Shown here piece after piece: positions 9,036 through 17,701 of a stretch of 64,000 bases of DNA. Location of the stretch: assembly GCA_029880855.1 (NCBI GenBank), contig JAOUNS010000006.1, positions 62,001 through 126,000 of the forward strand, given 5' to 3'. Under the pieces are notes generated by a model that saw nothing but the letters and a program-made list of their open reading frames with translations, did no database searches and had not been told where the DNA came from. A program made the translations under genes and the position numbers. How positions within the stretch are numbered: the first letter of the stretch is position 1; each line of letters begins with the position of its first letter. Source of the DNA: Gammaproteobacteria bacterium. Its GTDB lineage: Bacteria; Pseudomonadota; Gammaproteobacteria; UBA6429; Thiohalophilaceae.

Positions 9036-10357
9036 CCCGATCACATGTGATCATTATCGGTGCCGGTTGGGCGGGACTGGCCGCCGCTGTCGCCCTGTCC
9101 CGTGCCGGTGTGAAAATCACCTTGCTGGAATCGGCACGTCAGGTCGGAGGGCGCGCACGCCGGGTCGCCTTTAACAAACTCCGTGTCGACAACGGTCAAC
9201 ATCTGTTAATCGGAGCCTATCAACAGACCCTGCAGTTGATGTCCTCGTTAAACATCAACATTGATGAAAAATTTATTCGCGAGAGTCTGCAATTGACACT
9301 GCGCGACCAGCAGGGCAATACGGTTTTCCTTTCCACCCCGCGCCTGCTGGTACCGCTGCATCTGCTGGTTGCATTGTTGAAAAGCAAGGGGTTGAGCCTG
9401 TCTGAACGTATGCGTGCGATTCAATTCGGTGTTCGGCTTTTCATGCACGGTTTTAAATTCAGGCAAGACATGTCTGTAGCGGAATTGATGGTCCGCTACA
9501 AACAACCTGCCGGACTGTGCCGTAAATTCTGGTATCCGCTGTGCATTGCCATTATGAATACCCCGCCGGAGCGAGCCTCCGCCCAGGTATTTTTGCGTGT
9601 CCTGCATGACAGTTTCAGGCAGAACGCCAATCACAGTGATTTGCTCTATACCCGTGCGGACCTGAGCAGTTTGTTCCCGGATCCCGCTATCGAATATATA
9701 GAAAAACAGGGCGGCAGTATCCGGCTGGGACAACGCGTCACCGGTCTGCAACTGGATGAAAAATCCGGTCGTATCAATGCGGTTGCTGTCGATGAGCAAA
9801 TCCTGCCTGCTGATCATGTCATCATCGCCACTCCCGCCCACGCCTGTGCCAACCTGTTGAAAGATATCCCGGGTTTACAACCACTCTCCGGCCAACTGGC
9901 CAAGCTCAGTTATGAACCCATTGTTACCGCCTACTTGCAATATCCCGAATCAGTCAGGATGCCGCATCACATGCTGGGGATGCTGGACACAACCACCCAG
10001 TGGCTGTTTGACCGACGCATCTACGGGCAAGCCGGTTTACTCGCCGCTGTGATCAGCAGCAACGGTCCGCACATGGAACAGGACAATGAAGTCCTGGGTG
10101 GAATCATTAGCGGGGAGATCGCCCGACTGTTTCCCGACTGGCCCGCCCCGGAAGATATGCTGATTATTCGCGAGAAACGCGCCACTTTCGCCTGCGAACC
10201 GGGCATCAACACACTGCGTCCGCCCAACAATACAACCATCGACGGGTTATGGCTGGCCGGTGATTACACCAATACCGGTTACCCGGCAACACTCGAAGGC
10301 GCAGTACAAAGTGGTTTACAATGTGCAGCCCGAATCATCGAAACCCTGCCCAACTGA
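9005..10357 (+). CDS. hpnE: Hydroxysqualene dehydroxylase HpnE (FAD-dependent)
   Basis: A FAD-dependent amine-oxidase/phytoene-desaturase-type enzyme that removes the hydroxyl of hydroxysqualene to give squalene. The product has 450 residues. The dinucleotide-binding motif is I-I-I-G-A-G-W-A-G-L (about 16-25), with E-x-x-R-x-G-G-R-A (about 40-50). The C-terminal FAD motif is W-L-A-G-D-Y-T-N-T-G-Y-P-A-T. The ATG at 9005 overlaps hpnD and lacks a clear ribosome binding site; a GTG near 9047 would give a shorter N-terminus. No squalene-hopene cyclase gene is in the window, so the final product (squalene or hopanoids) is open. Confidence 0.92.
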   Translation: MAATESTGKLTRSHVIIIGAGWAGLAAAVALSRAGVKITLLESARQVGGRARRVAFNKLRVDNGQHLLIGAYQQTLQLMSSLNINIDEKFIRESLQLTLRDQQGNTVFLSTPRLLVPLHLLVALLKSKGLSLSERMRAIQFGVRLFMHGFKFRQDMSVAELMVRYKQPAGLCRKFWYPLCIAIMNTPPERASAQVFLRVLHDSFRQNANHSDLLYTRADLSSLFPDPAIEYIEKQGGSIRLGQRVTGLQLDEKSGRINAVAVDEQILPADHVIIATPAHACANLLKDIPGLQPLSGQLAKLSYEPIVTAYLQYPESVRMPHHMLGMLDTTTQWLFDRRIYGQAGLLAAVISSNGPHMEQDNEVLGGIISGEIARLFPDWPAPEDMLIIREKRATFACEPGINTLRPPNNTTIDGLWLAGDYTNTGYPATLEGAVQSGLQCAARIIETLPN

Positions 10358-10381
10358 GCGGCAGTAATACAGGACGCAATT

Positions 10382-11134
10382 GTGAGCAGTATTCATACCT
10401 ATCAACCGACAACCGATTGTCTGCAAGATCGTATCATTCTCATCACCGGTGCGGGCGCCGGCATCGGTGCAGCCGTGGCAAAATCCTGTGCAAGCCATGG
10501 TGCAACAGTTATTCTGCTGGGCAAAACCACCCGCAAACTGGAAACGGTCTATGATGAAATCGTCGCTTCCGGCGCACCGGAACCGATCATCATGCCCATG
10601 GATCTGGCTGTTGCCAAACCGGAAGACTACACAAACATGGCCGAGGCTGTTGAGAAGGAGTTTGGTCATCTGGACGGCCTGCTGCACAATGCCGCCCATC
10701 TGGGCAATCGAATGATGTTTGAGCAATACGATCTGGAACTCTGGAACAAGGTGATGCAGGTCAATCTCAACGCCCCCATGTTGCTCACCCGCGCCTGCCT
10801 GCCTTTACTGAAAAAATCGGCTGATGCCTCCATCATCTTCACCTCGTCCGAGTCAGGTCGCAAGGGCCGCGCCTACTGGGGCGCCTATGCCATCAGCAAT
10901 GCCGCGACAGACAACATGATGCAGGTACTGGCCGATGAACTGGAAACCAACACCGGCATTCGAGTCAACAGCCTCGACCCCGGTCCCGTACGCTCCGCCC
11001 TGCGCCTGATTGCCTACCCGGGTGAAAACCAGAATCAGATAAAGAAACCGGAAGAGATCGTCAATGGCTATCTTTACCTGCTGGGACCGGCGGGCAAAGG
11101 TGTAACAGGTCAGCTGCTGTCTTTGCAGGCGTAA
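10382..11134 (+). CDS. yciK: YciK-like short-chain dehydrogenase/reductase
   Basis: A classical SDR of 250 residues with Rossmann motif T-G-A-G-A-G-I-G (about 22-29), N-A-A-H (about 100-103), catalytic Ser in F-T-S-S-E-S-G and the Y-x-x-x-S/N region (W-G-A-Y-A-I-S-N-A-A). The usual Y-x-x-x-K lysine is replaced here by Asn. The motif S-L-D-P-G-P-V-R is typical of YciK. The start is GTG at 10382, supported by AGGA 7 bases upstream. In Pseudomonas yciK follows mupP directly; here rmuC, a small gene and hpnCDE lie between. Its substrate is unknown. Confidence 0.8.
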   Translation: MSSIHTYQPTTDCLQDRIILITGAGAGIGAAVAKSCASHGATVILLGKTTRKLETVYDEIVASGAPEPIIMPMDLAVAKPEDYTNMAEAVEKEFGHLDGLLHNAAHLGNRMMFEQYDLELWNKVMQVNLNAPMLLTRACLPLLKKSADASIIFTSSESGRKGRAYWGAYAISNAATDNMMQVLADELETNTGIRVNSLDPGPVRSALRLIAYPGENQNQIKKPEEIVNGYLYLLGPAGKGVTGQLLSLQA

Positions 11135-11356
11135 TGTCAGGCTTTAATTGCACAATCATTTTTATTCTGCCTGAGTGATGTTGCGTGCAGCAAATTAATA
11201 CCACATCTTGAGCAAACGGAACGTACTTGATCATTCCATTCCCGGGCAGTCTTTACTCTTGCAGGCATTCAGGATAGGTTTAACCCTGCAAGTCAGACAA
11301 AATAGACAAGGCAAGTATCACACCGCCGGATATAACAATACGAAATGGATGGAGAC

Positions 11357-12118
11357 ATGAATATCCCACAGGATTTTAATTTGGCGTATGAACTCAATGA
11401 ACTCGGCCAACCAATCGGACTCCCCGTACCGGACTGGCAGGGTGTGCAAGCCCCGGAAAAGATCACCCTTGATGGTCAGTTTTGCCGTCTCGAACCATTG
11501 AATATTGATAAACATGCCAGACAACTGTTCGATGCCAATAACACGGAACCGACGAATCGACTCTGGACCTACCTGCCCAACGGGCCTTTCCGGGAATTCA
11601 ATGACTATGTGCAATGGCTGGAAACCAATGCACTGGGGCTCAATCCCCTCTTCTATGCCATTATTGACAGGCAAAGCGGCAAGGCCGTTGGTGTCGCCGG
11701 TTACCTGCGTATCGAACCACAGTTCGGCAGTATCGAAGTCGGCCATATCTGTTATTCACCGTTACTGGCCAAAACCGTTGCTGCGACCGAAGCCATGTAC
11801 CTAATGATGAAAAACATCTTCAACATGGGCTATCGGCGTTATGAGTGGAAATGTAACGCATTGAACTTTCCTTCACGCCATGCGGCGCAACGACTGGGCT
11901 TTTCCTTTGAAGGGATATTTCGCAATTCGAACGTACTCAAGGGGCGCAATCGGGATACGGCCTGGTTCTCGATTACCGACGCCGAATGGTCTGCCCTGAA
12001 CGAAGTCTTTCAGCAGTGGTTGTCCGCAGAAAATTTTCAGGCGGATGGCACACAAAAGACCAGTCTGTCGGCGTTGACCAAACCGTTACTGGCTGCGCTC
12101 GACAATATCCGGCAATGA
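11357..12118 (+). CDS. GNAT-family N-acetyltransferase (RimJ/RimL-like)
   Basis: A 253-residue protein with the order of RimJ/RimL-type GNAT enzymes: a substrate strand with L-E-P-L near residue 44, N-R-L-W-T-Y-L-P, the acetyl-CoA region around E-V-G-H-I-C-Y-S-P, then W-K-C-N-A-L-N-F-P-S-R-H-A-A-Q-R-L-G-F and F-E-G-I-F-R-N. Relatives acetylate protein N-termini, amino acids or small molecules; the substrate is not evident. The ATG at 11357 is preceded by GGAG; an ATG at 11345 is less likely. It overlaps the next gene by 4 bases. Confidence 0.8.
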   Translation: MNIPQDFNLAYELNELGQPIGLPVPDWQGVQAPEKITLDGQFCRLEPLNIDKHARQLFDANNTEPTNRLWTYLPNGPFREFNDYVQWLETNALGLNPLFYAIIDRQSGKAVGVAGYLRIEPQFGSIEVGHICYSPLLAKTVAATEAMYLMMKNIFNMGYRRYEWKCNALNFPSRHAAQRLGFSFEGIFRNSNVLKGRNRDTAWFSITDAEWSALNEVFQQWLSAENFQADGTQKTSLSALTKPLLAALDNIRQ

Positions 12119-13014
12119 TCAAATTCATCATCGCGATATTGCTTTATTGCAGCATTACCAACGGGAGTTATGGCATGGAACCGGCAGATAAAAAAGAGAT
12201 CAATCGAATCCTGCTCAACTATGGTCAAAAGTGGGCCGGCGGCATTGCGCATATGGAACAGGACTACACCATCACCCTGACCAAAACTGCTGACAGCTAT
12301 GTGCTTGATGCAACGCTGAAACTGCCGCCTGCAATTTCTGTTACCCAAACTCTTGCCCGCAGCGGTGATGGATTCAGAGCCGAACCATATCGCCTGCCTG
12401 AATTGCGGGAACTCAACCATGAAGAATTGGCGACTATTGATGATATTCTGAAAAAGACACGTCAACTTATCCTGTTGACATCGTCCAACGGTTATCTCAA
12501 GGTAGTGGATACAAGTCAGGGTTATAAAGAAATTGCCAAACAACAGATCAATGAGTCCGAGCAAGAGACTGTGGCTGACGAAATCACGATCGCGACACGG
12601 AAAAACGGCGAATTTGCCATTCTCTATTACAGAAAAAAATGGGACCCCTGGTTTTGTCTTTGGTTCGACCTGGACAAGAAGCAGATTGGCGGCGCCAACT
12701 GGATTGATATTCCGATGAACAATGGCGGATATCTGGCGCCTGCCGATGTTGAATTTATTGATCATGCATTGAAAAAACATGGTGATTTCGGCGTCTATGG
12801 CAATGTCACCGGGGGCTTGCTGGAGCAGGCGAAATATTTTCAGGTTCAGATTAATCATGATCCGAAAAACAAACTTTGGTTAATCGATATTAACCCGCAT
12901 GACGGCCATGGTCACTTTTTACAATTTTATATCGATAAAACCACAGGTAAAATCGGCGGCATGAGTGCCGGACATATTGAACCCATGCCGGAACCGACGC
13001 CTGATCCACAATAA
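12115..13014 (+). CDS. Exported protein of unknown function
   Basis: A 299-residue product with an N-terminal signal peptide (M-I-K-F-I-I-A-I-L-L-Y-C, cleavage probably near residue 19). A mature region of mixed strands with many charged residues follows. The C-terminus is Pro-rich (E-P-M-P-E-P-T-P-D-P-Q). I do not recognise a family or catalytic motif. The ATG overlaps the stop of the acetyltransferase gene (ATGA), which decides the start and suggests co-transcription. Confidence 0.65.
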   Translation: MIKFIIAILLYCSITNGSYGMEPADKKEINRILLNYGQKWAGGIAHMEQDYTITLTKTADSYVLDATLKLPPAISVTQTLARSGDGFRAEPYRLPELRELNHEELATIDDILKKTRQLILLTSSNGYLKVVDTSQGYKEIAKQQINESEQETVADEITIATRKNGEFAILYYRKKWDPWFCLWFDLDKKQIGGANWIDIPMNNGGYLAPADVEFIDHALKKHGDFGVYGNVTGGLLEQAKYFQVQINHDPKNKLWLIDINPHDGHGHFLQFYIDKTTGKIGGMSAGHIEPMPEPTPDPQ

Positions 13015-13091
13015 ATGTACCCGCAACAGCTTCCCTCCGATCACAAGCAGGCGTAAAGTTACCATCAGATCCACCAACGGAGATGATCCGC

Positions 13092-14012
13092 ATGTCTTGT
13101 ACACGTCGCCGTTTTATCCAAACCCTGGCCGGTGCCGGTGCTTCGATGTTGCTGCCCGCTTATGGCTATGAATTTCCCATTCCTGCCATTACCCGCACCA
13201 TTCCCAAAAGCGGTGAAGTTATTCCCGCCCTCGGTATGGGCACATGGCTCACTTTTGCTGTTGGCGGTGAGCCGGACAAGATCGCCGTGCGGACTCAGGT
13301 ATTGCAAACCTTCTTTGATCGCGGCGGACGACTGATAGACTCCTCTCCCATGTACGGCACATCAGAAACCGTGATCGGAGAATGTCTGAAACAAACCCGC
13401 TGGAAACAACCGCCACTGAGCGCCACCAAGGTCTGGACCACCGGCTGGCAACAGGGCATGCGACAGATGACGCGTTCGAAACATTTATGGGGCGTCAAAC
13501 AATTTGATCTGATGCAGATCCATAATCTGCTCGACTGGGAAGTACATCTTGAAACCCTCAAGGCCTGGAAGGCTGAAGGCAAAATCCGCTATATCGGCGT
13601 CACCACATCACACGGTCGCCGCCACCAGGAATTGATTCATATCATGCAAACTGTTGATGCCCTCGATTTTGTCCAGTTCACCTATAACATCGAAGACCGG
13701 GAAGCGGAACAATATCTGCTGCCGATTGCCCGGGAACGCAAACTGGCGGTGATCATTAATCGCCCATTCCAGGGCGGCGAACTCTTTGCCAAAATTCGCA
13801 ACAAGCCTCTTCCACCCTGGGCGAATGAGATCGATTGCGGCGCCTGGTCACAGTTCTTTCTCAAGTTCATCATCTCCCATCCTGCCGTTACCTGCGCCAT
13901 CCCTGCCACTTCAAGAGTGGATCACATGATGGAAAACATGGGGGCGATGAATTTGCGGTTACCGGATACGTCAATGCGGAATAAAATGATCCAGTATGTT
14001 AAAATACTTTAG
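13092..14012 (+). CDS. Tat-exported aldo/keto reductase
   Basis: A 306-residue protein. The N-terminus S-C-T-R-R-R-F-I-Q-T-L-A-G is a twin-arginine signal, so the protein is likely exported folded, perhaps with bound NADP(H). An aldo/keto-reductase barrel follows: P-A-L-G-M-G-T-W, then F-D-R-G-G-R-L-I-D-S-S-P-M-Y-G-T-S-E (Asp and Tyr of the active site), S-A-T-K-V-W (catalytic Lys), and D-L-M-Q-I-H-N (His). GGAG lies 8 bases before the ATG at 13092, which is why I prefer it to 13083. The substrate is unknown. Confidence 0.82.
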   Translation: MSCTRRRFIQTLAGAGASMLLPAYGYEFPIPAITRTIPKSGEVIPALGMGTWLTFAVGGEPDKIAVRTQVLQTFFDRGGRLIDSSPMYGTSETVIGECLKQTRWKQPPLSATKVWTTGWQQGMRQMTRSKHLWGVKQFDLMQIHNLLDWEVHLETLKAWKAEGKIRYIGVTTSHGRRHQELIHIMQTVDALDFVQFTYNIEDREAEQYLLPIARERKLAVIINRPFQGGELFAKIRNKPLPPWANEIDCGAWSQFFLKFIISHPAVTCAIPATSRVDHMMENMGAMNLRLPDTSMRNKMIQYVKIL

Positions 14013-14235
14013 ATGATTGGCCGCTTTATCACCTTTCTGCTGCTTCATTTTGTGCGGCTTGCTGTGATTTTGTCCTGGACCAAAGCCGGAAATTCCTCTT
14101 TTTGAGCCTCAGATGAAAATGCCCTGTTTGGAATCACGTGCGCATGAAGTTGCGATACATAAACTGCAATAAAATCGGGATCAGTAAATTTATTCTCGTA
14201 CTCAATACGCATCATATTATCAACTACTTGCCTGG

Positions 14236-15291
14236 CTATTGCATCAATTCAATATGCACACCCCTCGCCTCCAGTTCATCCGCCCGTTTGGAGATGAAGC
14301 GCTGGAAACTGGGTTGGGTTTTGTAGGCGCCGGATGCCGCATAGTCCATGACCGACTGTATATGAAAGGATTTAAGGTAGGCTTCAGTACGGATGATTTC
14401 CCTGCCGGTGTTTTCAAAAATCACCATGGTGGGGGCATACTGGATCTTCAGCTGTCTGGCCCATTCCTTTGCCGTCGTCACGTATCCGTGCGGAGTGGCC
14501 ACTTCTTCATCTGACCGGATATCGAAACGGACGATATTGAAGCGTTTGAGTTGTTCGATGGTTTCCGGTCGTTTAAAGACATCAGTATGCAATTCATCGC
14601 AGTCCTTGCATTGTTTTTGTTCAAACAGGACCAGCAGGGGTTTGTCGCTCTTTTCCAGCAAGTGTTGCAAATCGTTTTGCTTGATGATGAATTCAGCCTG
14701 ATGTAACCGCCCGGCGGCCTTGTCCGGCTGATTTTTGGCGTAATATTCCTGAAATGACATCTTGCGCTCCAGGCCTCGGCCGACATATTCAATCACGGCC
14801 TCGAATTTGTCCGGGTCGTAGTAGCCGTTGATCCGCAGTGCAACATTGCCGTTTTCATCCAGGAACAACAATGTTGGTGTAAACATGACTCGCAGTCTGG
14901 CTGCTGTCACCTTTTCCGTCGACACGTCCCCATCGATCCAGGTGACCTCCCGATCCCCCCACATGTTGATCGCGATGACATCGAAATAACTTTGGGTTTT
15001 ATCGGCAATACGGCGTTGGCCAAAATTATCCTGCAGCAATTTGGCGCAGTACGGGCAACCGTCCTGATAAAAATAGAGCAACAGCCGCCGGTTACGGCGG
15101 TTGGCTTCTTCGATATCCTCACTGATATCAAGGAAGGACTGTTTAAACCAGGCGGGTGTGTCGTGATAGCCGGGATTGACCATACCCGGTTCAAGACCGG
15201 TTTCTGCCGCCCTGCCCTGACTGACAGGCAAAAGCAGCAAGACAAACAGGGTATAGAGGAATAATCGATGGTATGGTTGTGATCGCTTCAT
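14236..15291 (-). CDS. Exported protein with two thioredoxin-fold domains
   Basis: A 351-residue product. An N-terminal signal sequence (K-R-S-Q-P-Y-H-R-L-F-L-Y then a hydrophobic run ending near A-A-E) is followed by two thioredoxin-fold units. Unit 1 has the redox pair C79-P-Y-C82 and the cis-Pro segment F-T-P-T-L-L-F. Unit 2 has C228-K-D-C231 and Y-A-P-T-M-V-I-F. Both belong to the thioredoxin_2/SoxW-like class that works in the periplasm. It is probably a disulfide reductase or a redox chaperone. AGGA upstream of the ATG at 15291 decides the start; an in-frame ATG at 15384 would hide the signal sequence inside the protein. Confidence 0.78.
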   Translation of the reverse strand: MKRSQPYHRLFLYTLFVLLLLPVSQGRAAETGLEPGMVNPGYHDTPAWFKQSFLDISEDIEEANRRNRRLLLYFYQDGCPYCAKLLQDNFGQRRIADKTQSYFDVIAINMWGDREVTWIDGDVSTEKVTAARLRVMFTPTLLFLDENGNVALRINGYYDPDKFEAVIEYVGRGLERKMSFQEYYAKNQPDKAAGRLHQAEFIIKQNDLQHLLEKSDKPLLVLFEQKQCKDCDELHTDVFKRPETIEQLKRFNIVRFDIRSDEEVATPHGYVTTAKEWARQLKIQYAPTMVIFENTGREIIRTEAYLKSFHIQSVMDYAASGAYKTQPSFQRFISKRADELEARGVHIELMQ

Positions 15292-15536
15292 TCTGAAATT
15301 CCTGTGTATCGCCGCCGGCATGATACGGGTTATCGTCTTGTCCTCTACAATGTTGCGGATTCTTGACCCGGTTGCCGGGATCATTATGCCAAATTATTGA
15401 CTATCCCTGTTTATGATTCCGGAATAAGACCACAATTATCTGATTTTACAATAAATTTCCGGGAAGCCACCTTTTTCTGACCACTGGCACAGTTTTCGCA
15501 TATTTACGAGTAATCTGTTTACCAGTGCATGTGAAA

Positions 15537-16466
15537 ATGGCGACACCAATTTACAGTAATAATAGTAATTCTGCGAAGGAAACTGAAACCGCGCTGGATT
15601 TTAGTGCGGTTGAGTTGCAACGCACCCTGAAGCTGGCCGGTCTGCTGCAGACCTCGCTGGAGGTATCCAGTATTCTGGATTATTTCCTGTCCACTGTGCG
15701 TGAGGTGGTGAATTTCGATGGTGTACATTTTGAATATGAGCCGCTGCAGATCGACCTGAAGATTGGCAGCCAGGCCCGCCATCGCTGTTTCTATCGTCTG
15801 CGCCTGTGCGAGGAACTGCTCGGGGTTATCAATTTCTCCCGGAAAAAAGCCTTTGAAGATGAAGAACTTAAGAATCTGGAAACCCTGCTTTGTCAGCTGA
15901 TCTACCCCTTGCGTAATGCGATTTTATACCAGAAGGCATTAAAAGCCGCACACATGGACCCGCTCACCGGCGCCAACAATCGCGCCGCCATGGATACCGC
16001 CCTGCAAAGAGAGGTGGAACTGGCCCATCGACATCATATTCCGCTGTCACTGCTGGTGCTGGACCTGGACCATTTCAAAACCGTTAATGACAGATACGGC
16101 CACAGTGCCGGGGATTACATCCTGAAAACACTGGTCACCTGTATCAATGAAACCAAGCGCGGCAGTGACATGTTATTCCGCTTTGGTGGTGAAGAGTTCA
16201 CATTGATCCTGACCGGCACGGATACGGAAGGTGCAAAACGTATCGCGGAACGGTTACGCCGTTCGATTGAGCTTTATCCTTTTGTCTATGACCGGCAAGA
16301 AATTGCCATGACGGCCAGTTTTGGCATTGCCACCCTCCGCCCCAGTGACAATCCGGAGCGGCTGTTTAACAAGGCAGACACTGCTCTGTATCAGGCCAAG
16401 GAGGCGGGTCGCAATCAGGTCCACTATTTTGCGGAGCCTGATCTGCACAGCATCAAAAACACCTGA
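15537..16466 (+). CDS. Diguanylate cyclase (GGDEF) with N-terminal GAF-like sensor
   Basis: Makes cyclic di-GMP from two GTP. The 309-residue soluble protein has a GAF-like N-terminal part (about 25-140) and a C-terminal GGDEF domain (about 145-300). The active site reads F-R-F-G-G-E-E-F, the GGEEF form that is catalytically competent. R-G-S-D five residues before it is an intact inhibitory I-site. A D-L-D-H-F-K metal-binding segment is present. The ATG at 15537 is preferred; a GTG at 15525 is possible. It faces the exported thioredoxin gene divergently. Confidence 0.9.
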   Translation: MATPIYSNNSNSAKETETALDFSAVELQRTLKLAGLLQTSLEVSSILDYFLSTVREVVNFDGVHFEYEPLQIDLKIGSQARHRCFYRLRLCEELLGVINFSRKKAFEDEELKNLETLLCQLIYPLRNAILYQKALKAAHMDPLTGANNRAAMDTALQREVELAHRHHIPLSLLVLDLDHFKTVNDRYGHSAGDYILKTLVTCINETKRGSDMLFRFGGEEFTLILTGTDTEGAKRIAERLRRSIELYPFVYDRQEIAMTASFGIATLRPSDNPERLFNKADTALYQAKEAGRNQVHYFAEPDLHSIKNT

Positions 16467-16495
16467 TCCCGGTTTTTAACAGTTTTTTTCGCAAA

Positions 16496-16525
16496 ACAGG
16501 TCACATTTCCGATGTTGTGACCTGT
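16496..16525. repeat. Perfect 10-bp inverted repeat
   Basis: ACAGGTCACA and TGTGACCTGT are exact reverse complements separated by 10 bases. They lie 30 bases after the stop of the diguanylate cyclase gene and 64 bases before the next start. On the plus strand no T-run follows; on the minus strand TTTT follows. It could be a terminator read from the right or an operator site. Confidence 0.6.
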
Positions 16526-16589
16526 GTCTATGGACGGGCCGTGCCGTCAACAGGTAGAATTCCGGTTAATTCCCGGGATGGAAACGCCA

Positions 16590-17018
16590 ATGAACTACCT
16601 CGACCAACTGGACCAAATGTTCGATGCGAAATATCGCCTGATCGCGATGGAGACCTACGATCCCAAGCGCGTCGAAGAATTGATCACCCAACTCAGCCGC
16701 CTCAGTAACAAAGCCTATTACATCTCCAGGCCGGGTCGAGGCATGGCCCGTGTCGGTGCTTCACATATTGAGATACCGCGCACCCGTGAAACCATGGAAA
16801 TCCTGAATCATATCTATGACGCCCGCCATTTCGGTGTCTATATCCTGTGTGATTTTCATCATGCGCTGGAAGAAAGCGCTGTTGTGAATCGCCTGCTGGA
16901 GATTATCAAGAGTGATTCCCCCAAGGTCGTGATGCTGCTCGGCGCCAATATCGAACTGCCGCCCCGGCTGAAACCTTATACCATGCGTTCCAAGCACCAG
17001 ATCAAGAGTACGGCCTGA
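16590..17018 (+). CDS. Stand-alone protein resembling the N-terminal region of Ycf46-type AAA proteins
   Basis: A 142-residue product. The pattern R-L-I-A-M-E-T-Y-D-P-K-R-V-E-E-L-I, then G-V-Y-I-L-C-D-F-H-H-A-L-E, then V-V-M-L-L-G-A-N-I-E-L-P-P-R-L resembles the region in front of the ATPase module in Ycf46-like AAA proteins. No Walker A or B motif is present and the gene ends there. The start at 16590 is chosen because the homology-like segment begins with it and GGAAA precedes it; ATGs at 16524 and 16578 are in frame. Function unknown; it could be a regulator or partner of an AAA protein encoded elsewhere. Confidence 0.6.
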   Translation: MNYLDQLDQMFDAKYRLIAMETYDPKRVEELITQLSRLSNKAYYISRPGRGMARVGASHIEIPRTRETMEILNHIYDARHFGVYILCDFHHALEESAVVNRLLEIIKSDSPKVVMLLGANIELPPRLKPYTMRSKHQIKSTA

Positions 17019-17020
17019 GC

Positions 17021-17674
17021 TTATCCCTGCTCCGGGACAACACACGTCCGGTTTAAACAACAACCTTCACACACCGGTTTACTGCGACAATGATGTTTGG
17101 CGTGGATGACGATCAAGGCATGATACTCGTTAAACAATTCAACCGGTGCTGCTTCCCGCGCCAAACCCTGTTCAAACAGGGCACGTAATTCTTCATAACC
17201 CTCATCGCCGTTAATCAATGCCAGTCGCGAAAACAATCGGCGGGTATAGGCGTCAATCACAAACACCGGACGAGCAAAAGCATAGAGGAGGATATCGTCA
17301 GCCGTTTCCGGTCCGATGCCGTTCACCGAGAGCAGTCCTGCGCGCAATGTGTCGGTGGACCACTGGTTCAATCCCTGATATTCCCCGTGTTGCAAATACC
17401 AGTGACAAAAGTTCTTTAATCGTTTGGCCTTGACGTTGAAATAACCGGACGGTTTCAGCCAGGCTGCCAACCGTTTTGGATGGGTTTTTACGATCACTTC
17501 GGCAGAAAGCGCATCATGTTCCACCAGATTGGTGATGGCGCGTTCGACATTGATCCATGCCGTATTCTGGGTCAGTACAGCACCGACCATGACTTCAAAA
17601 GGACTGTCTCCGGGCCACCAGTGTTGCGGCCCATGATGACGGTAAAGCAGGTTATAGATTTTTTTCAGGGCCAC
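17021..17674 (-). CDS. EndoIII-fold DNA glycosylase with iron-sulfur cluster motif (MagIII-like)
   Basis: A base-excision glycosylase of the HhH-GPD family, 217 residues. The helix-hairpin-helix is V-N-G-I-G-P-E-T-A-D-D (about 117-127) and the catalytic Asp is D141 (V-I-D-A-Y-T-R-R-L). Endonuclease III has a Lys in the hairpin; here the position is Glu123. So the enzyme is expected to be a monofunctional glycosylase, like H. pylori MagIII (3-methyladenine). The cluster ligands are Cys196, 202, 205 and 211, spaced 5-2-5 rather than the 6-2-5 of E. coli Nth. It lies 28 bases after the hydrolase gene. Confidence 0.8.
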   Translation of the reverse strand: MALKKIYNLLYRHHGPQHWWPGDSPFEVMVGAVLTQNTAWINVERAITNLVEHDALSAEVIVKTHPKRLAAWLKPSGYFNVKAKRLKNFCHWYLQHGEYQGLNQWSTDTLRAGLLSVNGIGPETADDILLYAFARPVFVIDAYTRRLFSRLALINGDEGYEELRALFEQGLAREAAPVELFNEYHALIVIHAKHHCRSKPVCEGCCLNRTCVVPEQG

Positions 17675-17701
17675 GCAGCATCAGCACCTGGAGTAACGAC
17701 T

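Noticed and set aside
14013-14105. 30-codon hydrophobic frame right after the aldo/keto reductase stop
   Set aside because: It starts one base after the stop with no independent ribosome binding site and is too short to judge.
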